NCBI GenBank assembly: GCA_027486795.1
Contig: JAIXOI010000034.1
Coordinates: forward strand, 1-64,000
Length of the DNA: 64,000 bases
Reading direction: 5' to 3'
Origin: Sphingobacteriales bacterium
GTDB lineage: Bacteria > Bacteroidota > Bacteroidia > Chitinophagales > CAIOSU01
Shown here piece after piece: positions 52,220 through 61,651 of this stretch (positions are counted from its first letter, which is position 1; each line of letters starts with the position of its first letter). Both the position numbers and the translations under genes were made by a program. The notes below the pieces were generated by a model that was not told the origin of the DNA, made no database searches, and saw only the letters and a list, made by a program, of their open reading frames with translations.

Positions 52220-54937
52220 ATGAAACAGATATTATGGCTATTGCTGCTGTGTTGCATTACTGGCAGCATGAGCGCTCAAGTAAGTGCTGGCGGCACCCCG
52301 GTTAGTTTTACCAAAACGTTTTTGGGCGATGCTATACCAACGGCAGTGATGCCTTCGGTAGATGTGGCTAACCTAATGATGGAGGACGAAACCGGCAATG
52401 TAAAGGGTAATGCTTTCCGATTTGGGAAAGATATAGATGTTGACCTTAAACTTAACAATGCAGGCCTTTGGCAAACCCTAAAAAATGGCGACCGTGTTTG
52501 GCGATTGGGTATTCAATCTACAGGCGCATATTCCATAAACTTAATTTTTAACGATTTTTTTATGCCCGAGGGTGCCAAAATGTTTGTGTACAATGCCGAT
52601 AAGAGTATGGTAATTGGAGCATTTACACCTTTCAATAACAAGGACCACGGTAAGTTTTCTACCACAGTAGTGGAGGGCGATCATATAATTATTGAATACT
52701 TTGAGCCAGCAGCAGTGCGAAACCAAGGTCGTATTGGGGTAAGTAAGGTAATACACGGCTATCGGAATATCTTTTTTGGCAAACGTAATGGTGGGGCAAG
52801 GGATTTTGGCGACTCTGGTTCATGCAACAATAATGTAAATTGCCCTGTTTCTTCCGGATGGGAAAACCAAGTGAATGCTAGCTTATTATATCTATTGGCC
52901 AACAATACTCGGGTTTGTTCAGGCGCTATGCTCAATAATGTGCGCCAAGACGGTAAGCCTTATTTTTTAAGTGCCAACCACTGTTACAGTAGCGATTGGG
53001 CTACCTGGATTTTTATGTTTAACTACCAAAGCCCTAATTGCAGCCCTAATCAAGATGGCCCCACTAATCAAACCGTTTCGGGTAGCACCTTAAGGGCTCG
53101 CAGCAGCAATTCCGATTTTATGCTATTTGAGTTGAGTGTTACTCCGCCACTATCTTACAATGTATATTATGCAGGTTGGAGTAATGTAAACATAGCGCCT
53201 ACTTCGGCAGTGGGTATACACCACCCTGCGGGTGACGTGAAGAAGTTTAGTGTGGATAATAATGCCTCTGTGGCTTCTACCTTCGGAGGGGCGCCAGCCA
53301 ACAGTCATTGGCAAGTAAATGATTGGGACTCTGGCACTACCGAGGGCGGAAGCTCTGGTTCGCCTTTATTTGACCAAAATAAGCGTGTGGTAGGCCAATT
53401 GCATGGTGGAAGTGCAGCGTGTGGCAACAACTTGGAAGATGTTTATGGTAAGTTTGCCATCAGTTGGAACGGCAACACGGCTTCTACACGGCTAAAAGAT
53501 TGGCTCGACCCAGACAACACCAGTGCGACTGTTTTAGATGGTACAACTTTTAACATACCTACTACGCAACTAGATGCACAACTAACAGATATAGCAGGCA
53601 TAGAAAGCTATGGTTGCGATAGCAGCGTTTCGGCAACTTTCCGTTTTCAAAACCGAGGTGCGGTTATTATTACTGCTCTCACTTACCGGTATAGTGTTCT
53701 GCCAGGTGTTTGGGATACAGCCGTATACAATGGGTCTTTGTCTTTCGGTGTTTCGGCAACCCAGTCGTTGCCTGCTAAGGTGCTCACTCCCAATACGTAC
53801 AATTATCAGGTAGAAGTACTGTTGGTTAATGGCCAGGCCGATCAAAACGCTTCCAACAACACAGCTACTTTTCCTTTTACCATTATCTCGGGTAGGTCGG
53901 TTGCTATTACTCTCAAAACCGATGCATATGGCGACGAGACCACCTTGCGTATTACTGATGCCAACAGTAATGTGGTATGGGAGGAAACAGGGTTTAGCGA
54001 CAATACAACGTATAATCTAACCCCTTGTATTGGAGTGGGTTGTTACACCTTCACTATTTTAGATAGTTATGGAGATGGTATTTGTTGCGGCTTTTCGGGC
54101 AATGGCTCATATTCTGTAACTGACCCAGATGGTACTCAAATTGCTTCTGGCGGCGATTTTGGCAATTCTGAAAGTACTCCTTTCTGCATTTCAAACGGGC
54201 AGCCACCAGTTGCTAATTTTTCGGGCAGCACACAAACTGCTTGCGCTGGCGGAACGGTAAGCTATAGCAACCTAAGTGCGGGTACTTTTTCTAGTACAAG
54301 CTGGCAGTTTCCGGGCGGAGCTCCTTCAACCTCAACTGCAAATAACCCTACGGTAACGTATGCAACTGCTGGCTCTTACGATGTGGTGCTTACCATTACC
54401 GGTGCTTTGGGTACTGATAGTGTTCGCTTAGTTAATTACGTTGAGGTGAGAACTGGTCCTAATGCTTTGGTTACGAGCAGCAATACTACTACTATTGGCG
54501 CTGCCGATGGAGTGGCAACGGTTTCGGCAGGTGGGTTTGGTCCATTCACTTATTTGTGGAGTAACGGTAGCACAACAACAACAATTACGGGCCTAGTTGC
54601 GGGTACTTACACCGTGACTGTCAGCGATGGTATAGGTTGCAGCACCAATAGATTGGTGACGATACAAGACGGACCAGTAGGCATAACCGATTTGGCCAGC
54701 TCAATCGGGCTACAATTATATCCTAACCCTGCTAGCACCCAAGTGCTAGTAGTACTCAACAGGTTTGATGCTGGTTATATGTCGGTTTACGACAATTTAG
54801 GCCGATTGGTTTATAATCAAAGCCAAATTGTGCATGCCAATACCATTGACGTGGCAAGTTGGCCTAAAGGAGTTTATTATATGCGATTAACAATACCAGA
54901 AGGTAATGTGGTTAGGAAGTTTGTGGTAGGTATGTAA
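52220..54937 (+). CDS. Secreted lysyl-endopeptidase-like serine protease with PKD and T9SS domains
   Basis: A 905-residue protein with a signal peptide (1-20, ending MSAQ). A trypsin-fold protease resembling Achromobacter protease I follows an N-terminal domain. The triad is H254 (FLSANHCYSS), D299 (SSNSDFMLFEL) and S379 (TEGGSSGSPLFD). Downstream are a CARDB-like beta domain (about 450-555), a Cys-containing domain (about 560-665) and a PKD domain (PPVANFSGSTQTACAGGTVSYSN, about 670-750). A further repeat region (GVATVSAGGFGPFTYLWSNGSTTT) and a T9SS sorting domain (LQLYPNPASTQVLVVL to KFVVGM) end the protein. It is likely an extracellular protein-degrading enzyme. Confidence 0.88.
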   Translation: MKQILWLLLLCCITGSMSAQVSAGGTPVSFTKTFLGDAIPTAVMPSVDVANLMMEDETGNVKGNAFRFGKDIDVDLKLNNAGLWQTLKNGDRVWRLGIQSTGAYSINLIFNDFFMPEGAKMFVYNADKSMVIGAFTPFNNKDHGKFSTTVVEGDHIIIEYFEPAAVRNQGRIGVSKVIHGYRNIFFGKRNGGARDFGDSGSCNNNVNCPVSSGWENQVNASLLYLLANNTRVCSGAMLNNVRQDGKPYFLSANHCYSSDWATWIFMFNYQSPNCSPNQDGPTNQTVSGSTLRARSSNSDFMLFELSVTPPLSYNVYYAGWSNVNIAPTSAVGIHHPAGDVKKFSVDNNASVASTFGGAPANSHWQVNDWDSGTTEGGSSGSPLFDQNKRVVGQLHGGSAACGNNLEDVYGKFAISWNGNTASTRLKDWLDPDNTSATVLDGTTFNIPTTQLDAQLTDIAGIESYGCDSSVSATFRFQNRGAVIITALTYRYSVLPGVWDTAVYNGSLSFGVSATQSLPAKVLTPNTYNYQVEVLLVNGQADQNASNNTATFPFTIISGRSVAITLKTDAYGDETTLRITDANSNVVWEETGFSDNTTYNLTPCIGVGCYTFTILDSYGDGICCGFSGNGSYSVTDPDGTQIASGGDFGNSESTPFCISNGQPPVANFSGSTQTACAGGTVSYSNLSAGTFSSTSWQFPGGAPSTSTANNPTVTYATAGSYDVVLTITGALGTDSVRLVNYVEVRTGPNALVTSSNTTTIGAADGVATVSAGGFGPFTYLWSNGSTTTTITGLVAGTYTVTVSDGIGCSTNRLVTIQDGPVGITDLASSIGLQLYPNPASTQVLVVLNRFDAGYMSVYDNLGRLVYNQSQIVHANTIDVASWPKGVYYMRLTIPEGNVVRKFVVGM

Positions 54938-54957
54938 ATTTACTTAAATGATACTTC

Positions 54958-55001
54958 AAAAAAAGAACGGCTGCCAGATTTCTAGCAGCCGTTCTTTTTT
55001 C
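54958..55001. terminator. Bidirectional terminator between protease and lipase genes
   Basis: AAAAGAACGGCTGC (54961-54974) pairs perfectly with GCAGCCGTTCTTTT (54985-54998), flanked by A-run and T-run, around a 10-nt loop. It serves both convergent genes. Confidence 0.92.
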
Positions 55002-55011
55002 CATTCTTAGG

Positions 55012-56340
55012 TTACTTCTTTTTCTTTCTAGATGCTAGAGGGTCTTCCTCAACGCTGCCCGTTTGCTTCTTGTGCTTTCGGGCTTGTTTGTTTCCTTGAG
55101 CAATGCCAAGGGCAATAATTATACGTTTGCCAAACGGCGGCTTATAAATGTTCTTTTTGCCTTTTCGAATATTATCAAAGAATGCCTTAGTGTACACAAT
55201 TGACATTGGCGCGCATGGGTTATGCGATAAGTCTTTGCCAAATATACGCTTACGAACATGCGGAGCTTTTGGGTGCATATACTCATAAGCTTTTTCTGAG
55301 TTTTGATATAGCACCTCGTTATCGCCATAGCAAGCACATAACTGCATGGGGGCTTTGGGTGTCCAATCATAGAGGTTGTTCTCTTTAAGCTTCTTCGTAA
55401 AAATGAAGTTGGTATCGGTTTTAAACAAGGTTATCAAGCTATCAATAATCATATTGCTAGGTACGCGTGGCAAAACCGAATCTAGATATCCATAATCAAT
55501 TGTTCTAGGTTGGGCAAAATACCCTTTCAAATCAGTGTTGTAAGGCGAGGTAAATACATTGAAAATATCGCCTTCCCAAATATCATAACCGTAATCGAAT
55601 GACAGCAGTAAATAAGGTAGATAATGCGGACGGTCATAATCTACGAACATGGTAGTTGCCTGTATTCCGGTAAGGTCATATGCACCTGACATAGGGGAGG
55701 AGGCAGTTATTTTTATATCGGGGAAAGCGCCAGTCTCTAACATTTTGTGGGTAGCCATAGCAGCATGCCCACCTTGTGAGTAGCCAGTAACAAACAATTG
55801 GCCAGAAGTTTTAGCACCAATTGACGGTAATATTTCCCTACAGGCTTTAATCATATAGATAACCGACATTGATTCTGTAAACGCATCGTGATAAATGTGT
55901 TCCTTTTCGCCACCACCGAGGCCGTAATAGAAAGGAAAGTAGCTGATGTAACCGTCTGCCGCATGCATCATGGTTATTACCTGTTCTAGGTCTTGTATAC
56001 CATAGTTTTGGGCAATGGAGATACGGGTGCCGTGACAATACATCATTTCGGCCATTGGTTTGTCCGATTTAGGCACGTACATAACTCCCTTGGCCATAAT
56101 AAAGGTGCTATCAAGCCACATGCCCTTATAGGTTACTTCATACATGTCCACCGCATTTTCAACAGGCAGCAGAATTTGAGGCATTGCATTGGCTTTCCAG
56201 AAGCGATCCAATGAATCTTGAGTGTAGCTATAAACAAGCTTATGGCTGATTAGATAGCTATCAGGCGGATTGAAGGCAGAACTTTTTGTTGAGAAAACGA
56301 TAGAGATAATTAGGAGGAGGAGTAAGAGGTGCTTTTTCAT
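55012..56340 (-). CDS. Secreted alpha/beta hydrolase (secretory-lipase-like)
   Basis: A 442-residue exported hydrolase. The signal peptide spans 1-22. The nucleophile elbow is GYSQGG (in LFVTGYSQGGHAAMATHKM), a GxSxG motif. The region before it (MMYCHGTRISIAQNY) provides the oxyanion hole. A later CYGDNEVLYQN may hold the acid Asp, and DLSHNPCAP the His. The highly basic tail (SRKKKK) is unusual. Lipase or esterase activity on extracellular substrates is inferred. Confidence 0.78.
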   Translation of the reverse strand: MKKHLLLLLLIISIVFSTKSSAFNPPDSYLISHKLVYSYTQDSLDRFWKANAMPQILLPVENAVDMYEVTYKGMWLDSTFIMAKGVMYVPKSDKPMAEMMYCHGTRISIAQNYGIQDLEQVITMMHAADGYISYFPFYYGLGGGEKEHIYHDAFTESMSVIYMIKACREILPSIGAKTSGQLFVTGYSQGGHAAMATHKMLETGAFPDIKITASSPMSGAYDLTGIQATTMFVDYDRPHYLPYLLLSFDYGYDIWEGDIFNVFTSPYNTDLKGYFAQPRTIDYGYLDSVLPRVPSNMIIDSLITLFKTDTNFIFTKKLKENNLYDWTPKAPMQLCACYGDNEVLYQNSEKAYEYMHPKAPHVRKRIFGKDLSHNPCAPMSIVYTKAFFDNIRKGKKNIYKPPFGKRIIIALGIAQGNKQARKHKKQTGSVEEDPLASRKKKK

Positions 56341-56503
56341 GATTGAATTTACAATAAATAATGAAACTGAAAGTTATGCTTTTCTATCCGGTTAAACGTG
56401 AATATGTTGTGAAAATTTTATCAAGTATATCTTACCACCATCAAACTGCAACTTTGGCTTTGCTTATCTTTGGTTAAGCAATACTAAAACAAGCCTAAAC
56501 ATC

Positions 56504-57229
56504 ATGACCCGATTAAGTGTAAACATCAATAAGGTCGCCCTCATTCGCAACGGAAGGGGTGGAAACGTCCCTAATTTATTGCAAGTAGCTAAAGATTGTG
56601 AGCGGTTTGGTGCCGAAGGCATAACTGTGCATCCGAGGCCTGATGAACGTCATATTCGTTTTAAAGATGTGTATGAGCTTAAAGAAGTGGTAAAAACGGA
56701 GTTTAATGTTGAAGGTTACCCAACTGAACATTTTATGCAAATGATGCGCGAAGTGCGCCCGCACCAATGCACACTAGTGCCCGACGGCCCCAATGTTTTA
56801 ACCTCATCGGAGGGTTGGGATACAATTAAGCATGCCCATTTTTTGAAAGAAGTGGTAGCTGAACTCCAATCTTTTGGCATAAGAGTATCATTGTTTGTTG
56901 ATACCATTGAGCAATTTGTGGAGGGTGCAGCACTTACCGGTGCCGATAGGATAGAACTTTATACAGGGGCTTATGCAAGCAACTATGCGCTTAGCCCTGT
57001 AAAAGCAGTGGAGAAATACAGCAATGCCGCCCGATTTGCCAACCAGCTTAAAATTGGCGTAAATGCCGGTCATGATTTGAGTTTAGATAATTTGGCCTAT
57101 TTTAAAAGTCACGTGCCAGGTTTGCTTGAAGTTTCCATTGGCCACGCATTAATATCAGATGCTTTATACTATGGTTTGGAGAATACCATTGGTATGTATC
57201 GTCAGCGTCTTGGTGCTTTTCAAGACTAA
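56504..57229 (+). CDS. pdxJ: Pyridoxine 5'-phosphate synthase
   Basis: PdxJ joins 1-deoxyxylulose 5-phosphate and 3-amino-2-oxopropyl phosphate to give pyridoxine 5'-phosphate. The 241-residue TIM-barrel protein has LSVNINKVALIRNGRG near the start, GITVHPRPDERHIR (with catalytic His), HQCTLVPDG and RIELYTGAYA, plus KIGVNAGHDLSLDNL and EVSIGHALISDALYYG. Length is standard. It is followed by a strong two-way terminator shared with the TPR gene. Confidence 0.95.
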   Translation: MTRLSVNINKVALIRNGRGGNVPNLLQVAKDCERFGAEGITVHPRPDERHIRFKDVYELKEVVKTEFNVEGYPTEHFMQMMREVRPHQCTLVPDGPNVLTSSEGWDTIKHAHFLKEVVAELQSFGIRVSLFVDTIEQFVEGAALTGADRIELYTGAYASNYALSPVKAVEKYSNAARFANQLKIGVNAGHDLSLDNLAYFKSHVPGLLEVSIGHALISDALYYGLENTIGMYRQRLGAFQD

Positions 57230-57242
57230 AGTATTTCTTGTT

Positions 57243-57286
57243 AAAACAAAAACGGTCAGCCCATATGGGCCGACCGTTTTTGTTTA
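57243..57286. terminator. Bidirectional terminator after pdxJ
   Basis: AAACAAAAACGGTC (57244-57257) pairs with GACCGTTTTTGTTT (57272-57285); an A/C mismatch and the palindrome GCCCATATGGGC complete a long stem. It lies between two convergent genes. Confidence 0.93.
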
Positions 57287-57302
57287 AGCTTAAGCAGAAG
57301 GC

Positions 57303-58637
57303 TTACAAGAAAGTATCTTCCGTTTTTACAGCTGTTTTTTCTTTTTTCTTAACCATGTTATTATCCAAAATGGTTCTTACAGCACCATAAGAAAGAAATT
57401 TGGTACGTATCACTTGTTTAATTACATCGTTGGTCAATTTAGCGTAGCTTCCAGATAAGGCAAAAATTTGATCGGCAATTTTGGTTTTGTACGCCGAATA
57501 GTAACCTTTATAGCTTTCCATATCTTCGGCACTCAATACCAAGTTTTTATTATCATCATATTGCTTAGTTACCGATGGCTCATTGTTTTTGATAAGATCG
57601 AAGTCATTTGCAATTTTTTCCAAAATAACCAATGTAGCCCTACTTGACTTAATAGCAGCAACTAGTGACTCCTCTTCAGCTTTGGTAGCGTGGTCAATGG
57701 CTCCATCATAATTAAAACTGATCAAATCCATGTAAACCAGTGCCATTTCTGCTTTCTTGAAATCATTTATTTTCATGTAAAGCTCATTGGCAAGTTGGTA
57801 TTGGCCATACTTCGAAGCAGACTCAGCCAACTTGGCCATACCTGCTTTATCGTTTTTTGCTTCGTATAAGGTAGCTATTTTTTGGTATTGTGGCACCCCA
57901 CCTTCAATGTTACCCGTTTCAAACAACCTGTTTGCATATCGCAACAATCCATCGGTGTTTCCTGCTTTTTCGAAAGCGATGTAAGCACTGCTGTATTCGC
58001 CTGCTTTTTCGTAGATGGCACCAGCGGCGTTATATCCTTCTGGCGTGTCCATACGCTCGTAAGCTTTAGCGGCCGAGGTGTCGTTTCCAGCAGCTAGATA
58101 GCCATCGGCAATTTTCTTTACGTCTGGATAAGATTTACCCATGATGTAGTAGCCCAGTGCATTTTCGTATTGGCTATTACCCATACCGTAATACAAATCG
58201 CCTACTTTTTTGTAGCCAGCTTCTGGGTTGTCCGATTTGCGGTAATTAGATAGCGCACTTTTAACCAGTTTGCCCACCTCCTTGTCGTCGCCAGCAGCGG
58301 CGGCATCTTCAACCATACCATCACCAATTCGGCTGTAGCCTGCTTTTTTTGCTTCCGGGGTGCCTCGCAGGTAATACTTAGCGGCCGAAGCATAATCTTT
58401 GCCAGCTACTAAGGCGTCGCCAATCAGTTCAAATAGTTCCTTACCCATACCCGATTTGGTATAGTATTCTACTGCCTTTTCAAAATACTCCCTTTTTGCG
58501 GTAGCATCAGCAGTTTCTAGGCCTTTGGCTATGGATTCCTCGGCCTTTACTACGTTTTTGTCTTGGGCCATTAGCGCAGGTGCTGTAAGCAAGAAGCACA
58601 TAATGGTCATAATAATAAGTTTTGCGCGGTGTTTCAT
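57303..58637 (-). CDS. Secreted TPR-like repeat protein
   Basis: A 444-residue exported protein (signal peptide 1-24, ending LMAQ). It consists of degenerate TPR-like helical hairpins through residues 30-300, with recurring YxKxG and AxxYY units (EKAVEYYTKSGMGKELFELIGDALV, YENALGYYIMGK, YSSAYIAFEKAGNTDGL), then a helical C-terminal part. It probably acts as a periplasmic or secreted scaffold. It is preceded by an unusually strong Shine-Dalgarno-like sequence, rare in this phylum. Confidence 0.7.
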   Translation of the reverse strand: MKHRAKLIIMTIMCFLLTAPALMAQDKNVVKAEESIAKGLETADATAKREYFEKAVEYYTKSGMGKELFELIGDALVAGKDYASAAKYYLRGTPEAKKAGYSRIGDGMVEDAAAAGDDKEVGKLVKSALSNYRKSDNPEAGYKKVGDLYYGMGNSQYENALGYYIMGKSYPDVKKIADGYLAAGNDTSAAKAYERMDTPEGYNAAGAIYEKAGEYSSAYIAFEKAGNTDGLLRYANRLFETGNIEGGVPQYQKIATLYEAKNDKAGMAKLAESASKYGQYQLANELYMKINDFKKAEMALVYMDLISFNYDGAIDHATKAEEESLVAAIKSSRATLVILEKIANDFDLIKNNEPSVTKQYDDNKNLVLSAEDMESYKGYYSAYKTKIADQIFALSGSYAKLTNDVIKQVIRTKFLSYGAVRTILDNNMVKKKEKTAVKTEDTFL

Positions 58638-58653
58638 ATGATACCCCCTCCAG
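58638..58653 (-). promoter_or_regulatory. Strong Shine-Dalgarno-like sequence inside a short hairpin
   Basis: On the minus strand the bases before the ATG at 58637 read CCCCTGGAGGGGGTATCAT. GGAGGGGG lies about six bases before the start codon. The CCCC just upstream can pair with the GGGG, which would block ribosome access. Confidence 0.4.
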
Positions 58654-58895
58654 GGGAAAACGAAAGTTGGTTGGTTAATATTGTTATCTTAAAGGTATCG
58701 ACAATTTAGTCAAAATCCTGCAGAATAAACAAAACTTGCAGTAATTCTTATGTCAAGACTATAGTAGACGAAAAAACTATTGACAAATTTGCCAAGCTAC
58801 TAATGGCAGCGAGAAAGCTTTCGAATCTATCAGTTTAAGATGAAGGTTGTGTCACAGGTTCAAATTATGCCGCTTAGGGGCCTTTCGGTTTCCGG

Positions 58896-59396
58896 CTAAA
58901 TTTTAGTTAATATGGCCGTGCACTCTGCATATTGGCTACCTTGGGTATAGCTATACTCCAACCTTAGTTGGCGCTGGTTGGGGAAATATTGCCCAAAACC
59001 TTGCACGGTGGTAGCGCCTATTTGTTGGCTAGAGATGAAAATGTCATTATTATTGATTGTTGCCTCAATGGCGCCAAGGCCAAGAAAACCATTTATCACA
59101 ACCACGTCAACACTAAAGCCTAGCGATATGGACATGTTGTACTGATTGTTTTGGTTGCCGTTGAGCGTGGTGGTGCAGTTTTCTGATACTTGGTAGTTGC
59201 CTACATACTTCTCGTAGCTGTAAGTATCGCAATTGGGGCCTTCGTATCCTTGAACACATACACATTGGCCAGATACGCAATACGTATTGTTGCCGCTGCA
59301 AACCACATTCTCGCAAGTAGTTTTGTCGCATGATGACCAGAACAAGATACCTAGGGCCGAAAGAAACAAGAATAGTATCGAAATAGCGTATTTCAT
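58896..59396 (-). CDS. EGF-like lipoprotein
   Basis: A 166-residue lipoprotein from the ATG at 59396. The signal ends FWSSC (Cys22). An EGF-like module follows with six cysteines (CENVVCSGNNTYCVSGQCVCVQGYEGPNC), then a beta-rich domain of about 105 residues. The EGF-like module with the C-V-CxxGYEGxxC ending is common in Bacteroidota lipoproteins. Function unknown. It stands alone. Confidence 0.7.
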   Translation of the reverse strand: MKYAISILFLFLSALGILFWSSCDKTTCENVVCSGNNTYCVSGQCVCVQGYEGPNCDTYSYEKYVGNYQVSENCTTTLNGNQNNQYNMSISLGFSVDVVVINGFLGLGAIEATINNNDIFISSQQIGATTVQGFGQYFPNQRQLRLEYSYTQGSQYAECTAILTKI

Positions 59397-59697
59397 GGTA
59401 TGATAACTTTGGTGCAATAAACAACGTAAAAGTAATAAATAGTTGCTACCCTTAAGTTTTATATTAAAAATGCTTACCCGTAATCATTAGTAGACACATT
59501 GCGAAAGTGTGCAGTTTTAATAAGACGATTTTAGTGTTATCCTAGGTATAAAACCATTAATAGCCCTTGTTTTGAGCTTAAATACATAAAAAGAAATTTA
59601 ACGTGTTGATAAATTGGATTCTTTTCCATAATTTCTACAAACCTAATTATCAAAATGTAAACAGTGATAGTGAATATGGCCTAAATCTACCTAACCT
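59397..59697. other. 301-bp divergent intergenic region
   Basis: AT-rich, between the EGF-like lipoprotein and the exonuclease gene. Apart from a weak hairpin (ACAC...GTGT near 59491-59508), nothing is recognised. It presumably contains both promoters. Confidence 0.4.
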
Positions 59698-60726
59698 ATG
59701 TCTCAACTGCTCGATTTTACCTCTAGTGGCATATATTGCCCTATAGCCGATGTATACATTGACCCATGGCGGCCTGTTGATAGGGCCATTATAACACATG
59801 CCCACGCCGACCATGCACGCATAGGAAACCGCAGTTATTTAGCGCACACCGATTCGGTGCCGCTACTAAAGCACATGCTTGGCGCTTATATTAATATTGA
59901 AGGGGTAGGTTACAACGAGCCTTTCAATATAAATGGGGTGCAGTTTTCGCTCCACCCGGCTGGGCATATAGTTGGCTCGGCGCAAGTAAGGGTTGAGTAC
60001 AAGGGCGAGGTGTGGGTAGTAACCGGCGATTTTAAATTGATAGATGATAAAATCAGTCAGCCTTTCGAGCCATTGAAATGCGATGTTTTAATTACCGATT
60101 CAACTTTCGGTTTGCCCATATTTGAGTGGCAGCCACAAGAAATAGTATTTGAAGACATAAACAATTGGTGGCTAAGTAATACCGAAAATAACCAAGTATC
60201 AGTAATAATTGGCTATACTTTGGGCAAAACCCAAAGGCTGTTGCACCATTTAGAGCGCTCTATAGGACCGGTGTATGCACATGGCTCAATAGAAACGGTG
60301 AACCAAGTGCTGCGCAACCAAGGGATAAATATAGCCAACGTGCACAAGCTAGATATGAAAAAGCCATTGGAGCGCAACTCATTGATATTGGCCATGCCAT
60401 CAATCATTTATTCTCCTTTGATCAAAGATTTGGCTCCCTGTTCCATAGCTGCGGCATCAGGTTGGATGAGCCTGCGCGGAGCACGCCATACCCCGAATAT
60501 CGACAAGGGCTTTATCTTATCTGACCATGCCGATTGGCACCAATTGATACAGAGTGTGAAAGAAACGGGTGCCCGTAAAATTTTCCTTACCAGTAGCGGT
60601 TACTCATCGGCTTTTAGTAGGTGGTTGGTGGAGAATGGCTACGACGTAACCGAAATTGAAACCAAGTTTACGGGAGAGATTAAGGAAATTGAAGAAACTT
60701 TGGGTGTAGGGGTTGATTCGTTTTGA
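59698..60726 (+). CDS. Ligase-associated DNA exonuclease (MBL fold)
   Basis: A 342-residue metallo-beta-lactamase/beta-CASP-like protein with the metal-binding THAHADHAR (H34, H36, D38, H39), HPAGHIVGSAQVRVEYKG and VVTGDFK. Family members (ligase-associated 3' exonucleases) usually sit next to an ATP-dependent DNA ligase and a DEXH helicase. Here no ligase or helicase follows; a transposase and REP-like repeats do. A role in DNA end processing is by family analogy. Confidence 0.82.
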   Translation: MSQLLDFTSSGIYCPIADVYIDPWRPVDRAIITHAHADHARIGNRSYLAHTDSVPLLKHMLGAYINIEGVGYNEPFNINGVQFSLHPAGHIVGSAQVRVEYKGEVWVVTGDFKLIDDKISQPFEPLKCDVLITDSTFGLPIFEWQPQEIVFEDINNWWLSNTENNQVSVIIGYTLGKTQRLLHHLERSIGPVYAHGSIETVNQVLRNQGINIANVHKLDMKKPLERNSLILAMPSIIYSPLIKDLAPCSIAAASGWMSLRGARHTPNIDKGFILSDHADWHQLIQSVKETGARKIFLTSSGYSSAFSRWLVENGYDVTEIETKFTGEIKEIEETLGVGVDSF

Positions 60727-60737
60727 TGCACATAAAG

Positions 60738-60819
60738 GTGGTCGGACGACTATGTTAGTATGAGTATTTATTTAACTCGTTCACTTGACAACTTTTTTCA
60801 AGGAAGTCGTCTGCACCAC
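60738..60819 (+). repeat. REP-like palindrome pair, left of the transposase
   Basis: GTGGTCGGACGAC (60738-60750) and GTCGTCTGCACCAC (60806-60819) pair with each other except for an internal CGGA/TGCA-type bulge. The first unit starts 12 bp after the exonuclease stop codon. Confidence 0.75.
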
Positions 60820-60847
60820 TAAAACGGAACACCAGAAAATCAATGAA

Positions 60848-61447
60848 TCAATAAATAATCCTTTCTAAAATCTCATCTTTAATTACCCCATAACTATCTT
60901 TTACAAAGGTTTCAAGCTGCATATCAGCAAGTTCATAAACGAGTTCTCTATTGCAAAGCGTTCCGTTCCTAATGCCAGCATAATCATTATAAGATGAGAA
61001 CTCCCAATCTTCCAATTGGTTTACTAATCCAGCTTTAAGAGGATTCTGATGGATATAGTGAAGGCAGGTTGCTACAATGTTTTTGCTGGGAAGCGCATCC
61101 GTTGCAAGCAACTTTGCTTTCGTTTTTTGTTGAAATAATGATCCTTTAATGTTTTCTTGATTTTGAATTGCCCGTGTATAGGAACTTTGTAGTGTGGCAA
61201 TTTTGCTGGTTAAAGATTGTACCGGAACAACTTGGCCTTCTTTTTGAAAACAACCTTTTTCAGTTGGTTGTATCATCATGTGAAAATGATTAGGCATTAA
61301 GCAATAGGCAAGTATATGGCAATCGTCTAGAAAACTGTTTCTGATTTTGCGGAGAAAGAAAAGGTAGTTTTCCCTGTTGAAAAATATCCGCTGACTATTG
61401 TTACCACGGTTGTATATATGATATACCTTGTCGGGGTAAAAACGCAT
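60848..61447 (-). CDS. REP-associated tyrosine transposase (RAYT, Y1/IS200-like)
   Basis: A 199-residue Y1 transposase of the RAYT type. It starts VYHIYNRGNN, with the HUH motif in LMPNHFHMMI (H54, H56), a candidate catalytic Tyr in SSYTRAIQ (Y90), KGSLFQQKTK and the YIHQNPLKAGLV signature. RAYTs mobilise or spread REP palindromes rather than full insertion sequences. The gene is flanked on both sides by REP-like palindromes, as expected. It is intact in length and motifs, so activity is possible. It splits the exonuclease gene from tyrS. Confidence 0.88.
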   Translation of the reverse strand: MRFYPDKVYHIYNRGNNSQRIFFNRENYLFFLRKIRNSFLDDCHILAYCLMPNHFHMMIQPTEKGCFQKEGQVVPVQSLTSKIATLQSSYTRAIQNQENIKGSLFQQKTKAKLLATDALPSKNIVATCLHYIHQNPLKAGLVNQLEDWEFSSYNDYAGIRNGTLCNRELVYELADMQLETFVKDSYGVIKDEILERIIY

Positions 61448-61525
61448 GGTTCCATGTTTTAGCGGTACAGACTCTGTATAAACTCAGATAGCAAAGTTGC
61501 AAGAATTAATATAATTTAAAGAATC

Positions 61526-61641
61526 CGTCCGACCACTCAGGATGTTACTTGTGTTGCACATAGTGGTGCAGACGAGTCTTTGAATAAAGGTGATAGCTAA
61601 GCTGTAAACAACAATTCAATCCATGTTACTCGTCCGACCAC
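61526..61641. repeat. Three REP-like units between the transposase and tyrS
   Basis: CGTCCGACCAC (61526-61536), GTGGTGCAGACGAG (61563-61576) and CTCGTCCGACCAC (61629-61641). The middle unit can pair with either neighbour; with the last it makes about 11 bp around a bulge. The last unit ends 11 bp before the tyrS stop codon (61652). Confidence 0.75.
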
Positions 61642-61651
61642 TCAATACGCT

